Part shown: positions 52,990-61,245 of the stretch, in pieces
How positions within the stretch are numbered: position 1 is the stretch's first letter
Layout of the letters: each line of letters begins with the position of its first letter
Assembly: GCA_016705005.1 (NCBI GenBank)
Contig: JADIZB010000013.1
Location: 62,001-126,000 of the forward strand
Length of the DNA stretch: 64,000 nucleotides
Source of the DNA: Bacteroidales bacterium
GTDB lineage: Bacteria; Bacteroidota; Bacteroidia; Bacteroidales; Lentimicrobiaceae
Direction of reading: 5' to 3'
Program-made: the position numbers and the translations under genes
The notes under the pieces: model-generated
The model's input: the letters and a program-made list of their open reading frames with translations, nothing else
Told to the model about the DNA's origin: nothing
Databases searched by the model: none

Positions 52990-55242
52990 TCAGTTAAGAT
53001 CCAGGGTCAACGAAAGGAAGAAATTTCTCCCCGGAGCAAAGATTTCCCTTGGGGTTGTTCCGCCAATGGTCCGGTTCAGGTGTTCATAGTAGGATTCGTT
53101 CAGGAGGTTCTGAACACCTGCTGTTGTGCTGAGGTATTTGGTAATCCTGTAAGTCAGGTTCACATCGATCAGTGTAAAGCCAGGTGTTTCAGTTTCGCCG
53201 TAATCAACCGAGATTCTGTCCTGTTTTGTTACATATCTGAAATTGACTGCCGGATGTAGATCTCCTTCGATGAAATTTCCCTTCAGGGTATAGCGAATGT
53301 CTAATGGTGCAATTTCTGGTAACGGTTCGTCGGTTAATGAATTCTGACCGTATGTGTAAGCTATTGAAAGGTTGTGATCGAGAAAACCGGCAATCTTTTG
53401 CCTCCAGCTTAATTCGAACCCGGTTTTAAACGCTTTGTCTGTGTTCACGAATTGCCGAACCCCAGGGCTTGTAGGAAACTTCGGAGTCAGGGTTGTGTCT
53501 TTTTCCGACGAGATGTAATCTTTTAACAGAGAAGCAAAAAGGTCGACACTGATGGTTGATTTTTCGGTTTTGTAACTCAGATTCAGATCAGCTTCATTGT
53601 TTACTTCAGGTAGAAGCTTCGGATTGCCAAGTAATTCATAGGCGTCCTGACCGACAGGGAGATAGTTGATGAAACGTTCAGTCATGCTGCCGCTTCTCTG
53701 GGCGCGACCCAGCCAAAGTCCTGCAGAGATACTCTTTCCGGCATGCCAGATACCTCCGAGACTGAAAGAAGGGTTAAAGTCCGTCGAGGAAGTATTATCA
53801 TAGTTGTTTTCGAATTCTGTAGCTATGTCTGCAATATCTGAACTGTTCAGCTCCAGTCTTCCTGAAAAGATCAGGGAGATTTCCGTCCCTGACATCTGGT
53901 ATTCGGCAAAAAGGGCACTCTTACTGATGGTTCCGTCCTGCCAGACTTTATCATAAAAAACCTTGCCCGCATTGGGTCCTGTCAGAAATGCCCTTTCTCT
54001 TGTCCCTTCCGCCATGTCGATCCTGAAATCGGCACCTGCAAAAAATCTGGATTTTGCTGTTTGCCAGCTACCTTCTGTTCTTCCGCCATAAGTCCTTGTC
54101 ATTGCGGGGGTCGAGGCATTCATTGTTCTGGGGTTGATGACTTTCAGCAGGTTATCCATTTTATGATCTACAAGCGTAGCGAAAACTGAAGATTTCCAGG
54201 ATCTCAGTTGTTTTCCTTCCGGATTGAATTCATGTTTTGCCATCAGCAGCCATGTGTCATCACTTCTCAGGTCCATCGGGAGCGAGGGAAAATCAGTATC
54301 ACGTGCGATGTTGCGAGTAGCTGAAACGATGGCATTCTGTTTTTGAGTCAGTTTAAAGCCAAGACTGGCGCCGACACTGGCCCTCATAAAATCAGCCGGT
54401 ACTTTAACCTCATTCCCGTCCTTATAGTCTGTTCCTTTAGCAAAAGAACCAAAAAGCCGGAGATCATAATTCTTACAGCTCAGGCCAATTGTCCCTTCAT
54501 TTCTTGTAACAGAGCCATTGGTTTCAAAACTGCTTGTAAGCCTTCCGGAAAGATTTTTCTTATCGGTAAATTCAGGTGCTGTCGAAACATAATTGATGCT
54601 GGCACCAAAAGCATTTCCAAACCTGAGGGAATGCGGCCCTTTAAGAACTTCAATGTGGCTTATCATGTTGGGGGCAACCTGACTTGTAGGCGGATCCATG
54701 CGGTTCGGACACGCAGCGGAAGCAGACTGGATTCCATCAATGACGATGTTGAGCTGGTCGTATTTGAATCCTCTGAAAACAGGATCAAACCCATAGGAAC
54801 CACTTTTCTTTATTGAGCCAAAACCCGCTATACTGTTGAGTAAATCGCCACCATCGTGGGCAAGTCTGTCACGGGTGCCAAGTGTCAGCACCGAACTTCC
54901 TGAAACAGGTGTATGAAGCGCAACAACCGTTGCAGGTTTGAGCGAGTAACTGATTTCATCCTTGTAAATCCTGCCCCGTTGAAGGGCATCAGTTACATCT
55001 GCCGGAGATATCTTCCAGGTTCCGTAATTCAGATGAGATAGTTCCAGGGTAATATGTTCCTTATATTCAATCAGAATGTATCCTTTTGCGTCGGAACTAC
55101 CTTTGGATTCCCCGTAGATAAAAGTTGCACCCTCAATGGGTAGTTGTTTATTGAAATCGAGTAACTGAATGTGTTGTGCATCGACAATATTGGCGCAAAG
55201 AATGCATGCCGTTATTATCAGAAAATGTATCTTTATTTTCAT
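52990..55242 (-). CDS. TonB-dependent outer-membrane receptor
   Basis: The 750-residue protein starts at the ATG at 55242 (MKIKIHFLIITACILC, signal peptide ending VDAQ). A further 20 upstream residues in the frame lack a signal and are rejected. After a short carboxypeptidase-like domain (about 24-85), a plug follows (GSSVLTLGTRDRLAHDGGDLLNSIAGFGSIKKSGS and PVFRGFKYDQLNIVIDGIQSASAACPNRMDPPTSQVAP). A 22-strand barrel ends GRNFFLSLTLDL. The NRMDPPTSQ plug segment is found in receptors for metals and related cargo. It follows a small cysteine-motif protein gene, which supports a metal-linked role. A 62-base inverted-repeat leader lies upstream. Confidence 0.9.
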   Translation of the reverse strand: MKIKIHFLIITACILCANIVDAQHIQLLDFNKQLPIEGATFIYGESKGSSDAKGYILIEYKEHITLELSHLNYGTWKISPADVTDALQRGRIYKDEISYSLKPATVVALHTPVSGSSVLTLGTRDRLAHDGGDLLNSIAGFGSIKKSGSYGFDPVFRGFKYDQLNIVIDGIQSASAACPNRMDPPTSQVAPNMISHIEVLKGPHSLRFGNAFGASINYVSTAPEFTDKKNLSGRLTSSFETNGSVTRNEGTIGLSCKNYDLRLFGSFAKGTDYKDGNEVKVPADFMRASVGASLGFKLTQKQNAIVSATRNIARDTDFPSLPMDLRSDDTWLLMAKHEFNPEGKQLRSWKSSVFATLVDHKMDNLLKVINPRTMNASTPAMTRTYGGRTEGSWQTAKSRFFAGADFRIDMAEGTRERAFLTGPNAGKVFYDKVWQDGTISKSALFAEYQMSGTEISLIFSGRLELNSSDIADIATEFENNYDNTSSTDFNPSFSLGGIWHAGKSISAGLWLGRAQRSGSMTERFINYLPVGQDAYELLGNPKLLPEVNNEADLNLSYKTEKSTISVDLFASLLKDYISSEKDTTLTPKFPTSPGVRQFVNTDKAFKTGFELSWRQKIAGFLDHNLSIAYTYGQNSLTDEPLPEIAPLDIRYTLKGNFIEGDLHPAVNFRYVTKQDRISVDYGETETPGFTLIDVNLTYRITKYLSTTAGVQNLLNESYYEHLNRTIGGTTPREIFAPGRNFFLSLTLDLN

Positions 55243-55290
55243 CGTAACTGGTTTAATGATTGTGAGTTCGATGTTAGCCCTCCACGATAT

Positions 55291-55352
55291 GGTTCTTACC
55301 ACCCGGATAAACCCGCGGCAAACGAGACCATAGGCTGATGCCTGGTCGAACC
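55291..55352 (-). ncRNA. Possible structured leader of the TonB receptor gene
   Basis: On the minus strand GGTTC (complement of 55348-55352) pairs with GAACC (complement of 55291-55295) and encloses at least one more hairpin. In plus coordinates, GACCA (55326-55330) pairs with TGGTC (55343-55347) and GGC (55333-55335) with GCC (55340-55342), with a two-base bulge. A G+C-rich region at 55299-55319 may form a third arm. It lies 49 bases before the receptor ATG. I could not match it to a known riboswitch. Confidence 0.35.
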
Positions 55353-55448
55353 TTTATAATTTACAAAAGTTGATTGTAATGGACCTGCTGATTTTCAATC
55401 CCTTGTAAAGGAATGAATTGAATCTTTGATCAGTAGAAATGCCGGATA

Positions 55449-55829
55449 CTAAGCCTGTTTTGGGGGATGAAAAATACTGTTTATATAATCTGAAGATAGA
55501 AAGCCTGAATTAAAGCTGTTAAAGCCCCGATTAAGGTTTAATGGATACCTGGGTTGCTGTTCAATGATATGGAAATAGTTACAATAGGATATATCAATCT
55601 TGATTGTTCTGCTTTTGGGGACTTCTTTAAGCGGTTGTTCGTCTGTTTTTTTTAACTGCTTTTTCAATTGACAACAGCCATGGCAGGTATTTCCCTTAAC
55701 ATCTTTCTTTTCACAAAGGGTTTTTGCAATATAATCCTGGTTGACCCTGAATTTAACATAAATCAAGGTATGGATAAATGGTTGCACCAATATCAAAAGA
55801 ATAAATACCGGAGTTAAAATCAGCCGCAT
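55449..55829 (-). CDS. Small membrane-anchored cysteine-motif protein
   Basis: The 126-residue protein has one N-terminal hydrophobic segment (about 4-24). A conserved cysteine cluster follows (NQDYIAKTLCEKKDVKGNTC, then HGCCQLKKQLKK, with C39, C49, C52 and C53). This DYIAxxLCxxK...CxGxCxLxKQL pattern belongs to an unnamed Bacteroidota family that sits beside TonB receptor genes. The cysteines suggest metal binding or handling. The rest of the protein (about 70-126) is variable. The gene lies 207 bases before the receptor ATG on the same strand and 176 bases after the thiamine receptor gene. Confidence 0.8.
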   Translation of the reverse strand: MRLILTPVFILLILVQPFIHTLIYVKFRVNQDYIAKTLCEKKDVKGNTCHGCCQLKKQLKKTDEQPLKEVPKSRTIKIDISYCNYFHIIEQQPRYPLNLNRGFNSFNSGFLSSDYINSIFHPPKQA

Positions 55830-56005
55830 CTTTGCGAATTATTCAGGGGAATAAAGGTAATAACTTACCGGATTTTGTTTAGTACAATGAATAATTTATA
55901 AACAATCTAAAGTGTTGATCTATCCGATCATACAGATGAACATAGAATGAAAAGCCGGATGTCCGTTGTTTTACTGAATGGCACCTGGCTTAATCGCGTC
56001 GTTGA

Positions 56006-58420
56006 CTAAAGCCTGATTGTAAGCCCTGCCATAAAGTTAATTCCTGCCTGAGGGAAATATCCATCCATTTTTCTGTATTTACCTTCAGCATAATAGCGAT
56101 AAACCCACGCGTTTGTTTCATATTCATGGTTGAAAAGGTTATTGACATTCAGGCTCACCTCAAGTCCACGGACGAAATCAGGTTCAATGGTCCAGCCCAG
56201 TCTCAGGTTGCTGACAAAATACGGCTCAAGCACCCGGTCGCCGGACGAAGTATTGTCGATATATTGCCTTGAAACATACCTGGAATTCAGTAAAAATTCA
56301 ACACCCCTGATAACGGACCAGGAAAGTTCAGCGCCGCACACCATTTCGGGGGAAAATGCCAGATTGGTATTCCCGAGTCTGTTTTCCACCTGCGCGCCCC
56401 AGTTGTCCCAATCGTCAACAAATTCGGTAAAATCCCTTATTTTGTTTCTGCTGATGGTTAGGTTTCCTGCTAACTTCAACTTTTCAGTAATGCTGATCTT
56501 CCCGCTGAGTTCTAAGCCTGAGCGGAAGGATGCCGGTACATTTGTCATAATGGCTGCACCCACATCATTGATGGCCCCGGTCAACACCAGCTGGTTATGG
56601 TAATGCATATGATAGATGTTGGCAGTGATTTTCAATCGCTCGTTATTGTATTGATAACCTGCTTCATAATCGAACAATGTTTCAGCAACCGGGGCTGGTT
56701 TGCCCGGGTCGGCATCGGTGTAATTGTCGCGGTTTGGTTCACGGTTGGCAATGGCAAAACTGAGGTAAATGCTGCTGGCGGGATCTATTTCATAATGTAA
56801 ACCTGCTTTTGGATTGAAGAACAGGAAGTCATGACTCCCTGAAACATCGCGCTGGTCATCATCCATTCCGGTCAGCCTGTAACCGATGCCCCTGATTTGC
56901 AGATCGGCATAGAGACTCAGTTTCCTGCCGGCCTGATAAAGCGCCTTGGCATACAGGTTCAGGTCCCGTTTATCACCGGTCCCTTCGTACCAGCGATGCC
57001 TGTACCCTGCAGTCTGGGCGAATTCAGCCCAGATTACTTCGCCGAAATGCAAACCGTCGTAGCGGTTGCCTGAACCACCGGCCATCAGGTTGAGTTTATT
57101 GTGTTCATAGTTCAGCGACCAGGTAAACCCGTAAAAATCATTGTCAAGAAGTTTGCGGCGGATCAGGTCACTTTCCATGATAAACAGTGAATCGTAACCG
57201 GGGACGCTCACCGGTGTAATCAGATAATCTTCAAGGTGTTCACCATCTTTATATTGTTCGTAATAACCATATCCCCTTGTGTAATGAAGAGCCAGGTTTC
57301 CTGTCAGATGGCCGGCCAGACGCTGTGACAGCATGAACTGATAATGATCCTGCTGATAGTTGTCTGTTTCATTTTCATAAAATCTCTGATTCCCATCGGG
57401 ATCGGTATAACTGCCAATTCCATTATAGGTGCGGTCAGTTTTCAGAATGTCGGACGGGACACCGTCCCAGGCCTGATAAGTGACCTCTTTTCCGGAAAAC
57501 ACATTTACTTTGGCAATGGTGGAATTGCCATAATATCCGCCTGAAATATAAAATGATTTGAGGTCTGAAGCAGCCCGGTCAATGAAGCCGTCGGAGCTTA
57601 GTTTCGACAGGCGGGCATCGGCAGCCCATTTGCCTTTGATCAGTCCGGTTCCTGCTGAAAAGGTATGTTTCCAGGTATTGAATGATCCGCCTGCATTGGT
57701 AATTGTTGCATAGGCTTCGCGCGAAGGTGCCGAGGTCTGAAGGTTGATGCTTGCCCCGAATGCTGCTGCTCCGTTGGTGGAAGTGCCAACACCTCTTTGC
57801 ACCTGCAGGCTGCCGACCGAGGAGGCGAAGTCAGGCATATTTACCCAGAAAACACTATGAGATTCAGCATCGTTCAAGGGGATACCGTTTACAGTGATAT
57901 TGATACGGTTCATGTCTGTCCCGCGAATGCGGAATCCGGTATATCCTACGCCCGATCCTGCATCAGAAGTGACTACAGTAGCAGGCATCTGCTCAAGCAG
58001 GAAAGGGATATCACGGCCCTGATTGTTACGGTTTATTTCTTCAGCGGAAAGATTCTGGTAGGCTACCGGTGTCTTGTCATTGGCACGGGTTGCTGTAATG
58101 ATGGTTTCTTCAGTCAGCACCGGTGACTGCTCCATGGAGATCAGCATGGTCTTGTTTTCTGCCATGGTGAAAAGACTCTCCCAGTGATGGTATCCGATAT
58201 AAGTTACTTTTAACCTGAAGTCTCCGGGTTTAAGTCCGGTGATTTCAAACATGCCCTTATCGTCAGTGGCAACCCGGACAAGGCGGTTATTCAGATTCAG
58301 GTGAGCACCCTGAAGAGATGCTCCGGTTTGTGCATCAATCACACGACCCCTGATGGTAAGCTGCGCCATTGATAAAAATGGCAGCAAGGCCAGCAAAGCC
58401 AGCATAATGCGTAATTTCAT
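56006..58420 (-). CDS. TPP-riboswitch-controlled TonB-dependent receptor, predicted for thiamine
   Basis: The 804-residue outer-membrane receptor has a signal peptide (about 1-19, LSMAQ) and a carboxypeptidase-like domain (about 20-93, starting LTIRGRVIDAQTGASLQGAHL). A plug follows (about 105-235, with GRDIPFLLEQMPATVVTSDAGSGVGYTGFRIRGTDMNRINITVNG) and then a barrel ending in a terminal aromatic pattern (AGINFMAGLTIRL). A TPP riboswitch precedes it, so cells lacking thiamine should express it. Bacteroidota receptors under this control are known thiamine importers. The inner-membrane partner PnuT and the thiamine pyrophosphokinase gene often found next to it are absent here. Confidence 0.92.
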   Translation of the reverse strand: MKLRIMLALLALLPFLSMAQLTIRGRVIDAQTGASLQGAHLNLNNRLVRVATDDKGMFEITGLKPGDFRLKVTYIGYHHWESLFTMAENKTMLISMEQSPVLTEETIITATRANDKTPVAYQNLSAEEINRNNQGRDIPFLLEQMPATVVTSDAGSGVGYTGFRIRGTDMNRINITVNGIPLNDAESHSVFWVNMPDFASSVGSLQVQRGVGTSTNGAAAFGASINLQTSAPSREAYATITNAGGSFNTWKHTFSAGTGLIKGKWAADARLSKLSSDGFIDRAASDLKSFYISGGYYGNSTIAKVNVFSGKEVTYQAWDGVPSDILKTDRTYNGIGSYTDPDGNQRFYENETDNYQQDHYQFMLSQRLAGHLTGNLALHYTRGYGYYEQYKDGEHLEDYLITPVSVPGYDSLFIMESDLIRRKLLDNDFYGFTWSLNYEHNKLNLMAGGSGNRYDGLHFGEVIWAEFAQTAGYRHRWYEGTGDKRDLNLYAKALYQAGRKLSLYADLQIRGIGYRLTGMDDDQRDVSGSHDFLFFNPKAGLHYEIDPASSIYLSFAIANREPNRDNYTDADPGKPAPVAETLFDYEAGYQYNNERLKITANIYHMHYHNQLVLTGAINDVGAAIMTNVPASFRSGLELSGKISITEKLKLAGNLTISRNKIRDFTEFVDDWDNWGAQVENRLGNTNLAFSPEMVCGAELSWSVIRGVEFLLNSRYVSRQYIDNTSSGDRVLEPYFVSNLRLGWTIEPDFVRGLEVSLNVNNLFNHEYETNAWVYRYYAEGKYRKMDGYFPQAGINFMAGLTIRL

Positions 58421-58447
58421 AATATTGATTCTTTCAGATTAAACCCT

Positions 58448-58476
58448 GGAAGGTTGAATCGGGTCTTTAACCCTCC
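58448..58476 (-). promoter_or_regulatory. Possible expression platform of the TPP riboswitch
   Basis: In plus coordinates GGAAGGTT (58448-58455) and AACCCTCC (58469-58476) pair with one wobble. They lie between the riboswitch aptamer and the receptor ATG. An alternative GGGT/ACCC pairing within the loop is possible. A hairpin here could switch access to the translation start or terminate transcription when thiamine diphosphate is bound. Confidence 0.4.
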
Positions 58477-58495
58477 GCATTCAAGTTTTCTCTAA

Positions 58496-58567
58496 CATCC
58501 CTTCGCCGGCATTACCCGGAGCAGGTTCTATGAGTATGATCTCAGCCCGTAGTTTTAGGGCACCCCA
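58496..58567 (-). ncRNA. TPP (thiamine diphosphate) riboswitch
   Basis: The minus strand contains the THI-box core in order: GGGGTGCC (complement of 58559-58566), CTGAGA (complement of 58540-58545), then GAACCTG and GGGTAATGCCGGCGAAGGGA. These are the invariant thiamine-diphosphate-binding segments of the aptamer. It lies upstream of the TonB receptor gene and just downstream of a TAACTTTG promoter element, as expected of a 5' leader. Confidence 0.95.
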
Positions 58568-58581
58568 ATCGGAAATCGGTG

Positions 58582-58589
58582 CAAAGTTA
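58582..58589 (-). promoter_or_regulatory. -7 promoter element for the TPP-controlled transcript
   Basis: The minus strand reads TAACTTTG (TAnnTTTG), placing the start of transcription about 8 bases before the riboswitch aptamer. Confidence 0.5.
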
Positions 58590-58818
58590 ATGCATTTAGT
58601 CTTGACCGGGTTGTACTAAAGCTTATTTTTTAAATGATAACAAGTTATTTTTACCTGAGATGTTCATATTAATTAGATTGCTGGCTTTCCCGGACCGGTT
58701 TGTTCTTTAAACGGCCATCCATTCTGATGCTTCTTTAATGAATGGATACTTATCTTTGCACCTGATCCTCGGACAATAATGCTGAGCTTTTTTCGCTTAT
58801 TTACTGTATTTCTGAAAA

Positions 58819-59193
58819 ATGAAAAGACTTTTTATATCCTCTTTCCTGATTCTGATGCTGCTGGCAGCCTGTAACAAGGATGAGTTCCCCGATGAGTTTT
58901 CAATCATTGGCGCCTGGATTGAGCAAACTCCGGACACCGGTAAAGTTGAAATTGAGTTCAGAAGTGGCAACCGTGTATTTCTTAAATCAGGCTCACAGAA
59001 ACCGGTCGACACACTGCGGTACAAACTTGATAAAACAGATGAACTGCAATTATTTCAACCCGCTGACTACCCCGATGGAACCCGGACCTATCACAAATTA
59101 GGTTATTCACAAAAGAAAAAAGAGCTGACCATTTATGAGCTATTTCCTTTCGTGCCTGCAGAATCAACGAAAATGGTTTTTAGGAGGAAGTAG
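58819..59193 (+). CDS. Small lipoprotein of unknown function
   Basis: The 124-residue protein has a lipoprotein signal with lipobox LAAC (Cys18). A compact beta-rich domain follows that resembles lipocalin-like Bacteroidota proteins (SIIGAWIEQTPDTGKVEIEFRSGNRVFL, then KLDKTDELQLFQP and the end STKMVFRRK). I do not recognise a named family. A TATCTTTG -7 box lies at 58751-58758. Confidence 0.72.
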   Translation: MKRLFISSFLILMLLAACNKDEFPDEFSIIGAWIEQTPDTGKVEIEFRSGNRVFLKSGSQKPVDTLRYKLDKTDELQLFQPADYPDGTRTYHKLGYSQKKKELTIYELFPFVPAESTKMVFRRK

Positions 59194-59271
59194 ATGGGCC
59201 ATGTAGACAGTGTGACTGAGAGGGAGAAAAGGACCGTAGTAAAAAAAGATGATATCGGTCAGGAAGTTTGG

Positions 59272-59304
59272 TTTGCAATAAGATGCACGGATTGAGTATA
59301 TTTG
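59272..59304 (+). promoter_or_regulatory. Promoter of aroQ
   Basis: TTTG (59272-59275) and TATATTTG (59297-59304) are 21 bases apart, matching the Bacteroidota promoter. Transcription would begin about 20 bases before the aroQ ATG. Confidence 0.6.
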
Positions 59305-59330
59305 GAATCTGAAATACGTCATTTGTCATT

Positions 59331-59750
59331 ATGAAGATCTGCATTATAAACGGTCCAAATCTGAATCTTACCGGAAAACGGGAGCCAGATACCTATGGAC
59401 AGGTGGGCTTTGAAGACTTTATTCCATCTTTGAAACAGGAATTTCCTACGGTTGAGATCGAATATTTTCAAAGCAATGTGGAAGGCGAACTCATCAATCA
59501 GTTGCACCGGGCTGGTTTCGATTGTGATGGGATAATCCTTAATGCCGGTGGGTATACTCATACTTCAGTTGCCATCGGCGATGCCATCAAAGCGATCAGT
59601 ACACCTGTTATTGAGGTTCATATGAGCAATATCTGGGCCAGGGAAGAGTTCAGGCACAAATCCTATATATCAGGGGTGGCCAGGGGGGTAATTGCCGGTT
59701 TCGGCCTCGGTTCGTACCGTCTTGCCCTGATCAGTTTTGCTGCCGGCTGA
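59331..59750 (+). CDS. aroQ: Type II 3-dehydroquinate dehydratase
   Basis: AroQ dehydrates 3-dehydroquinate in the shikimate pathway, in step with aroK at 16.4 kb. The 139-residue protein has INGPNLNLTGKREPDTYG (about 6-23, including catalytic Tyr22), the flexible EYFQSNVEGELINQLH segment, ILNAGGYTHTSVAIGDAI and EVHMSNIWAREEFRHKSYIS with the catalytic histidine and arginine. The length is standard for the dodecameric type II enzyme. The 3' end overlaps the convergent SMR gene by 81 bases. Confidence 0.95.
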   Translation: MKICIINGPNLNLTGKREPDTYGQVGFEDFIPSLKQEFPTVEIEYFQSNVEGELINQLHRAGFDCDGIILNAGGYTHTSVAIGDAIKAISTPVIEVHMSNIWAREEFRHKSYISGVARGVIAGFGLGSYRLALISFAAG

Positions 59751-60071
59751 TTCCTTGTCTGAAACGATCTTTAATCCAACGATTCCTCCCAGGATCATCA
59801 TCACGAAAACCATTTTCAACAGATCTTTCGATTCCCCGAAAACAGCAATCCCATAAATTACAGTTCCCAGTGCTCCGATTCCTGTCCAGACTGTATACGC
59901 TGTACCGAGGGGGAGTGACCGGAGGGCTATAGCCAGCAGGTATAGACTGATAACCATCGCGACAGCCGTGATCACAGATGGCCAGAGGCGTGAGAAGCCA
60001 TCGGAATACTTCATTGACACAGCCCATACTGTTTCAAACAGTCCGGCAACAATCAGGATGATCCATGCCAT
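59670..60071 (-). CDS. gdx: SMR-family exporter (Gdx/SugE-like)
   Basis: The protein is a four-helix small multidrug resistance transporter (133 residues). Its membrane glutamate E13 lies in AGLFETVWAVSMKYSDGFSRLWPS. The W and K residues after it and GTAYTVWTGIGALGT are typical of the SugE/Gdx branch, which exports guanidinium and some quaternary ammoniums. The usual length is about 105 residues. The extra C-terminal tail of about 27 residues (EAETGNYPPGHP) is the antisense of the aroQ 3' end. Its start overlaps the upstream glycosyltransferase stop by one base (TAATG). Confidence 0.88.
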   Translation of the reverse strand: MAWIILIVAGLFETVWAVSMKYSDGFSRLWPSVITAVAMVISLYLLAIALRSLPLGTAYTVWTGIGALGTVIYGIAVFGESKDLLKMVFVMMILGGIVGLKIVSDKESAGSKTDQGKTVRTEAETGNYPPGHP

Positions 60072-61093
60072 TATCTGCTGAATTTATTCGGATGAAGATC
60101 GGTGTATTTGTTTTTTCTCTTCAGGAAATGGTCGACAACAATGTTTCCCAGGTATATCTGGCTTACCTTATGGTGAATGATGTTGTGCCGTTTTTTTCTG
60201 TGTTTGTTGAAGTTTCGGTAGAAACTCATATGGGCTCTGACCACTGCCCAAAAATCAGCAAATCCACCGTCGACAAGGAATTTAAAGGCCGCTACACCAT
60301 CCAGGATCAGTCTGATGATAAATACCTTAAGAAGTTTGTCGGAGGGAAGGTTTTTGTACAACAATGCAATATTGTTGCGCATGTTCAGGTAAGTTTTAAA
60401 CGATGACCGTTTGGGCAGCGTGCCACCTCCGACATGAAAAACTTTCGATTCAGGGCAGACCATTATTTTATATCCGGCATGTTTCACACGCCAGCAGAAG
60501 TCAATTTCTTCCATATGGGCGAAAAAGTCGGCATCGAATCCGCCGAATTCCCTGAAAATATCAGCCCTGACAAACATACATGCACCGGTTGCCCAGAATA
60601 CTTCAATAGGATCATCGTACTGTCCGTGGTCGTCTTCAAGGTGCTGAAAGATTCTGCCGCGGCAGAAAGGATAACCGAAAGCATCGATAAATCCTCCGGC
60701 AGCGCCGGCATATTCAAATTTTTCGGGATGATGAAATGAGCGGATTAACGGCTGACAGGCTGCTATCTGAGGATCGTTCTCCATCAAGCTGATTATCGGC
60801 TGAATCCAGTTCTCTGAAACTTTAATGTCGGAATTCAGAAGAATAAAATACTCAGCGTCAACTTCCACCAGGGCATCGTTGTATCCTTTGGCAAAACCTC
60901 CGTTCACCTGGTTCCGGATAATGCTTACTTCCGGAAATGAGTTCCTGAGGAAATCAACAGAGCCATCGGTTGAAGCATTATCAGCTACTATGATGTCGGC
61001 ATAACCAAGGCTATACTGAATAACAGAGGGCAGAAACTTTTGTAGGAAATCCTTACCGTTCCAGTTGAGAATGACGACCGCTGTTTTTGCCAA
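60071..61093 (-). CDS. Family 2 glycosyltransferase
   Basis: The 340-residue protein is a GT2 (GT-A) enzyme transferring a sugar from a nucleotide donor. The fold begins VILNWNGKDFLQKFLPSVIQYS. The donor site is DIIVADNASTDGSVDFL, with the metal-binding DxD equivalent in FILLNSDIKVSENW. WATGACMFVRADIFREFGGFDADFFAHMEEIDFCWRVKHAGYKI is the acceptor-side segment with catalytic acidic residues. A rhamnosyltransferase-like or surface-glycan role is likely. The acceptor is unknown. A C-terminal hydrophobic and basic part (about 235-340) may associate with the membrane. Confidence 0.88.
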   Translation of the reverse strand: MAKTAVVILNWNGKDFLQKFLPSVIQYSLGYADIIVADNASTDGSVDFLRNSFPEVSIIRNQVNGGFAKGYNDALVEVDAEYFILLNSDIKVSENWIQPIISLMENDPQIAACQPLIRSFHHPEKFEYAGAAGGFIDAFGYPFCRGRIFQHLEDDHGQYDDPIEVFWATGACMFVRADIFREFGGFDADFFAHMEEIDFCWRVKHAGYKIMVCPESKVFHVGGGTLPKRSSFKTYLNMRNNIALLYKNLPSDKLLKVFIIRLILDGVAAFKFLVDGGFADFWAVVRAHMSFYRNFNKHRKKRHNIIHHKVSQIYLGNIVVDHFLKRKNKYTDLHPNKFSR

Positions 61094-61245
61094 AGTGTGA
61101 ATCAGCTTAGTGTTGCAATGTAATGCCTGTGGCTTGTATCAGGATACAAACATACAATATTTATAAATGGTTTCGCCTATTTGTAATGGCATGACTTTTT
61201 ACCAGAGTAATCCATTGGAAATAAATGCCTGTTTGCCAGTTGTTA

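Noticed and set aside
55291..55352. Assignment of the second receptor's leader to a cobalamin riboswitch
   Set aside because: The conserved cobalamin core (B12-box GCCACTG and flanking segments) is absent on the relevant strand.
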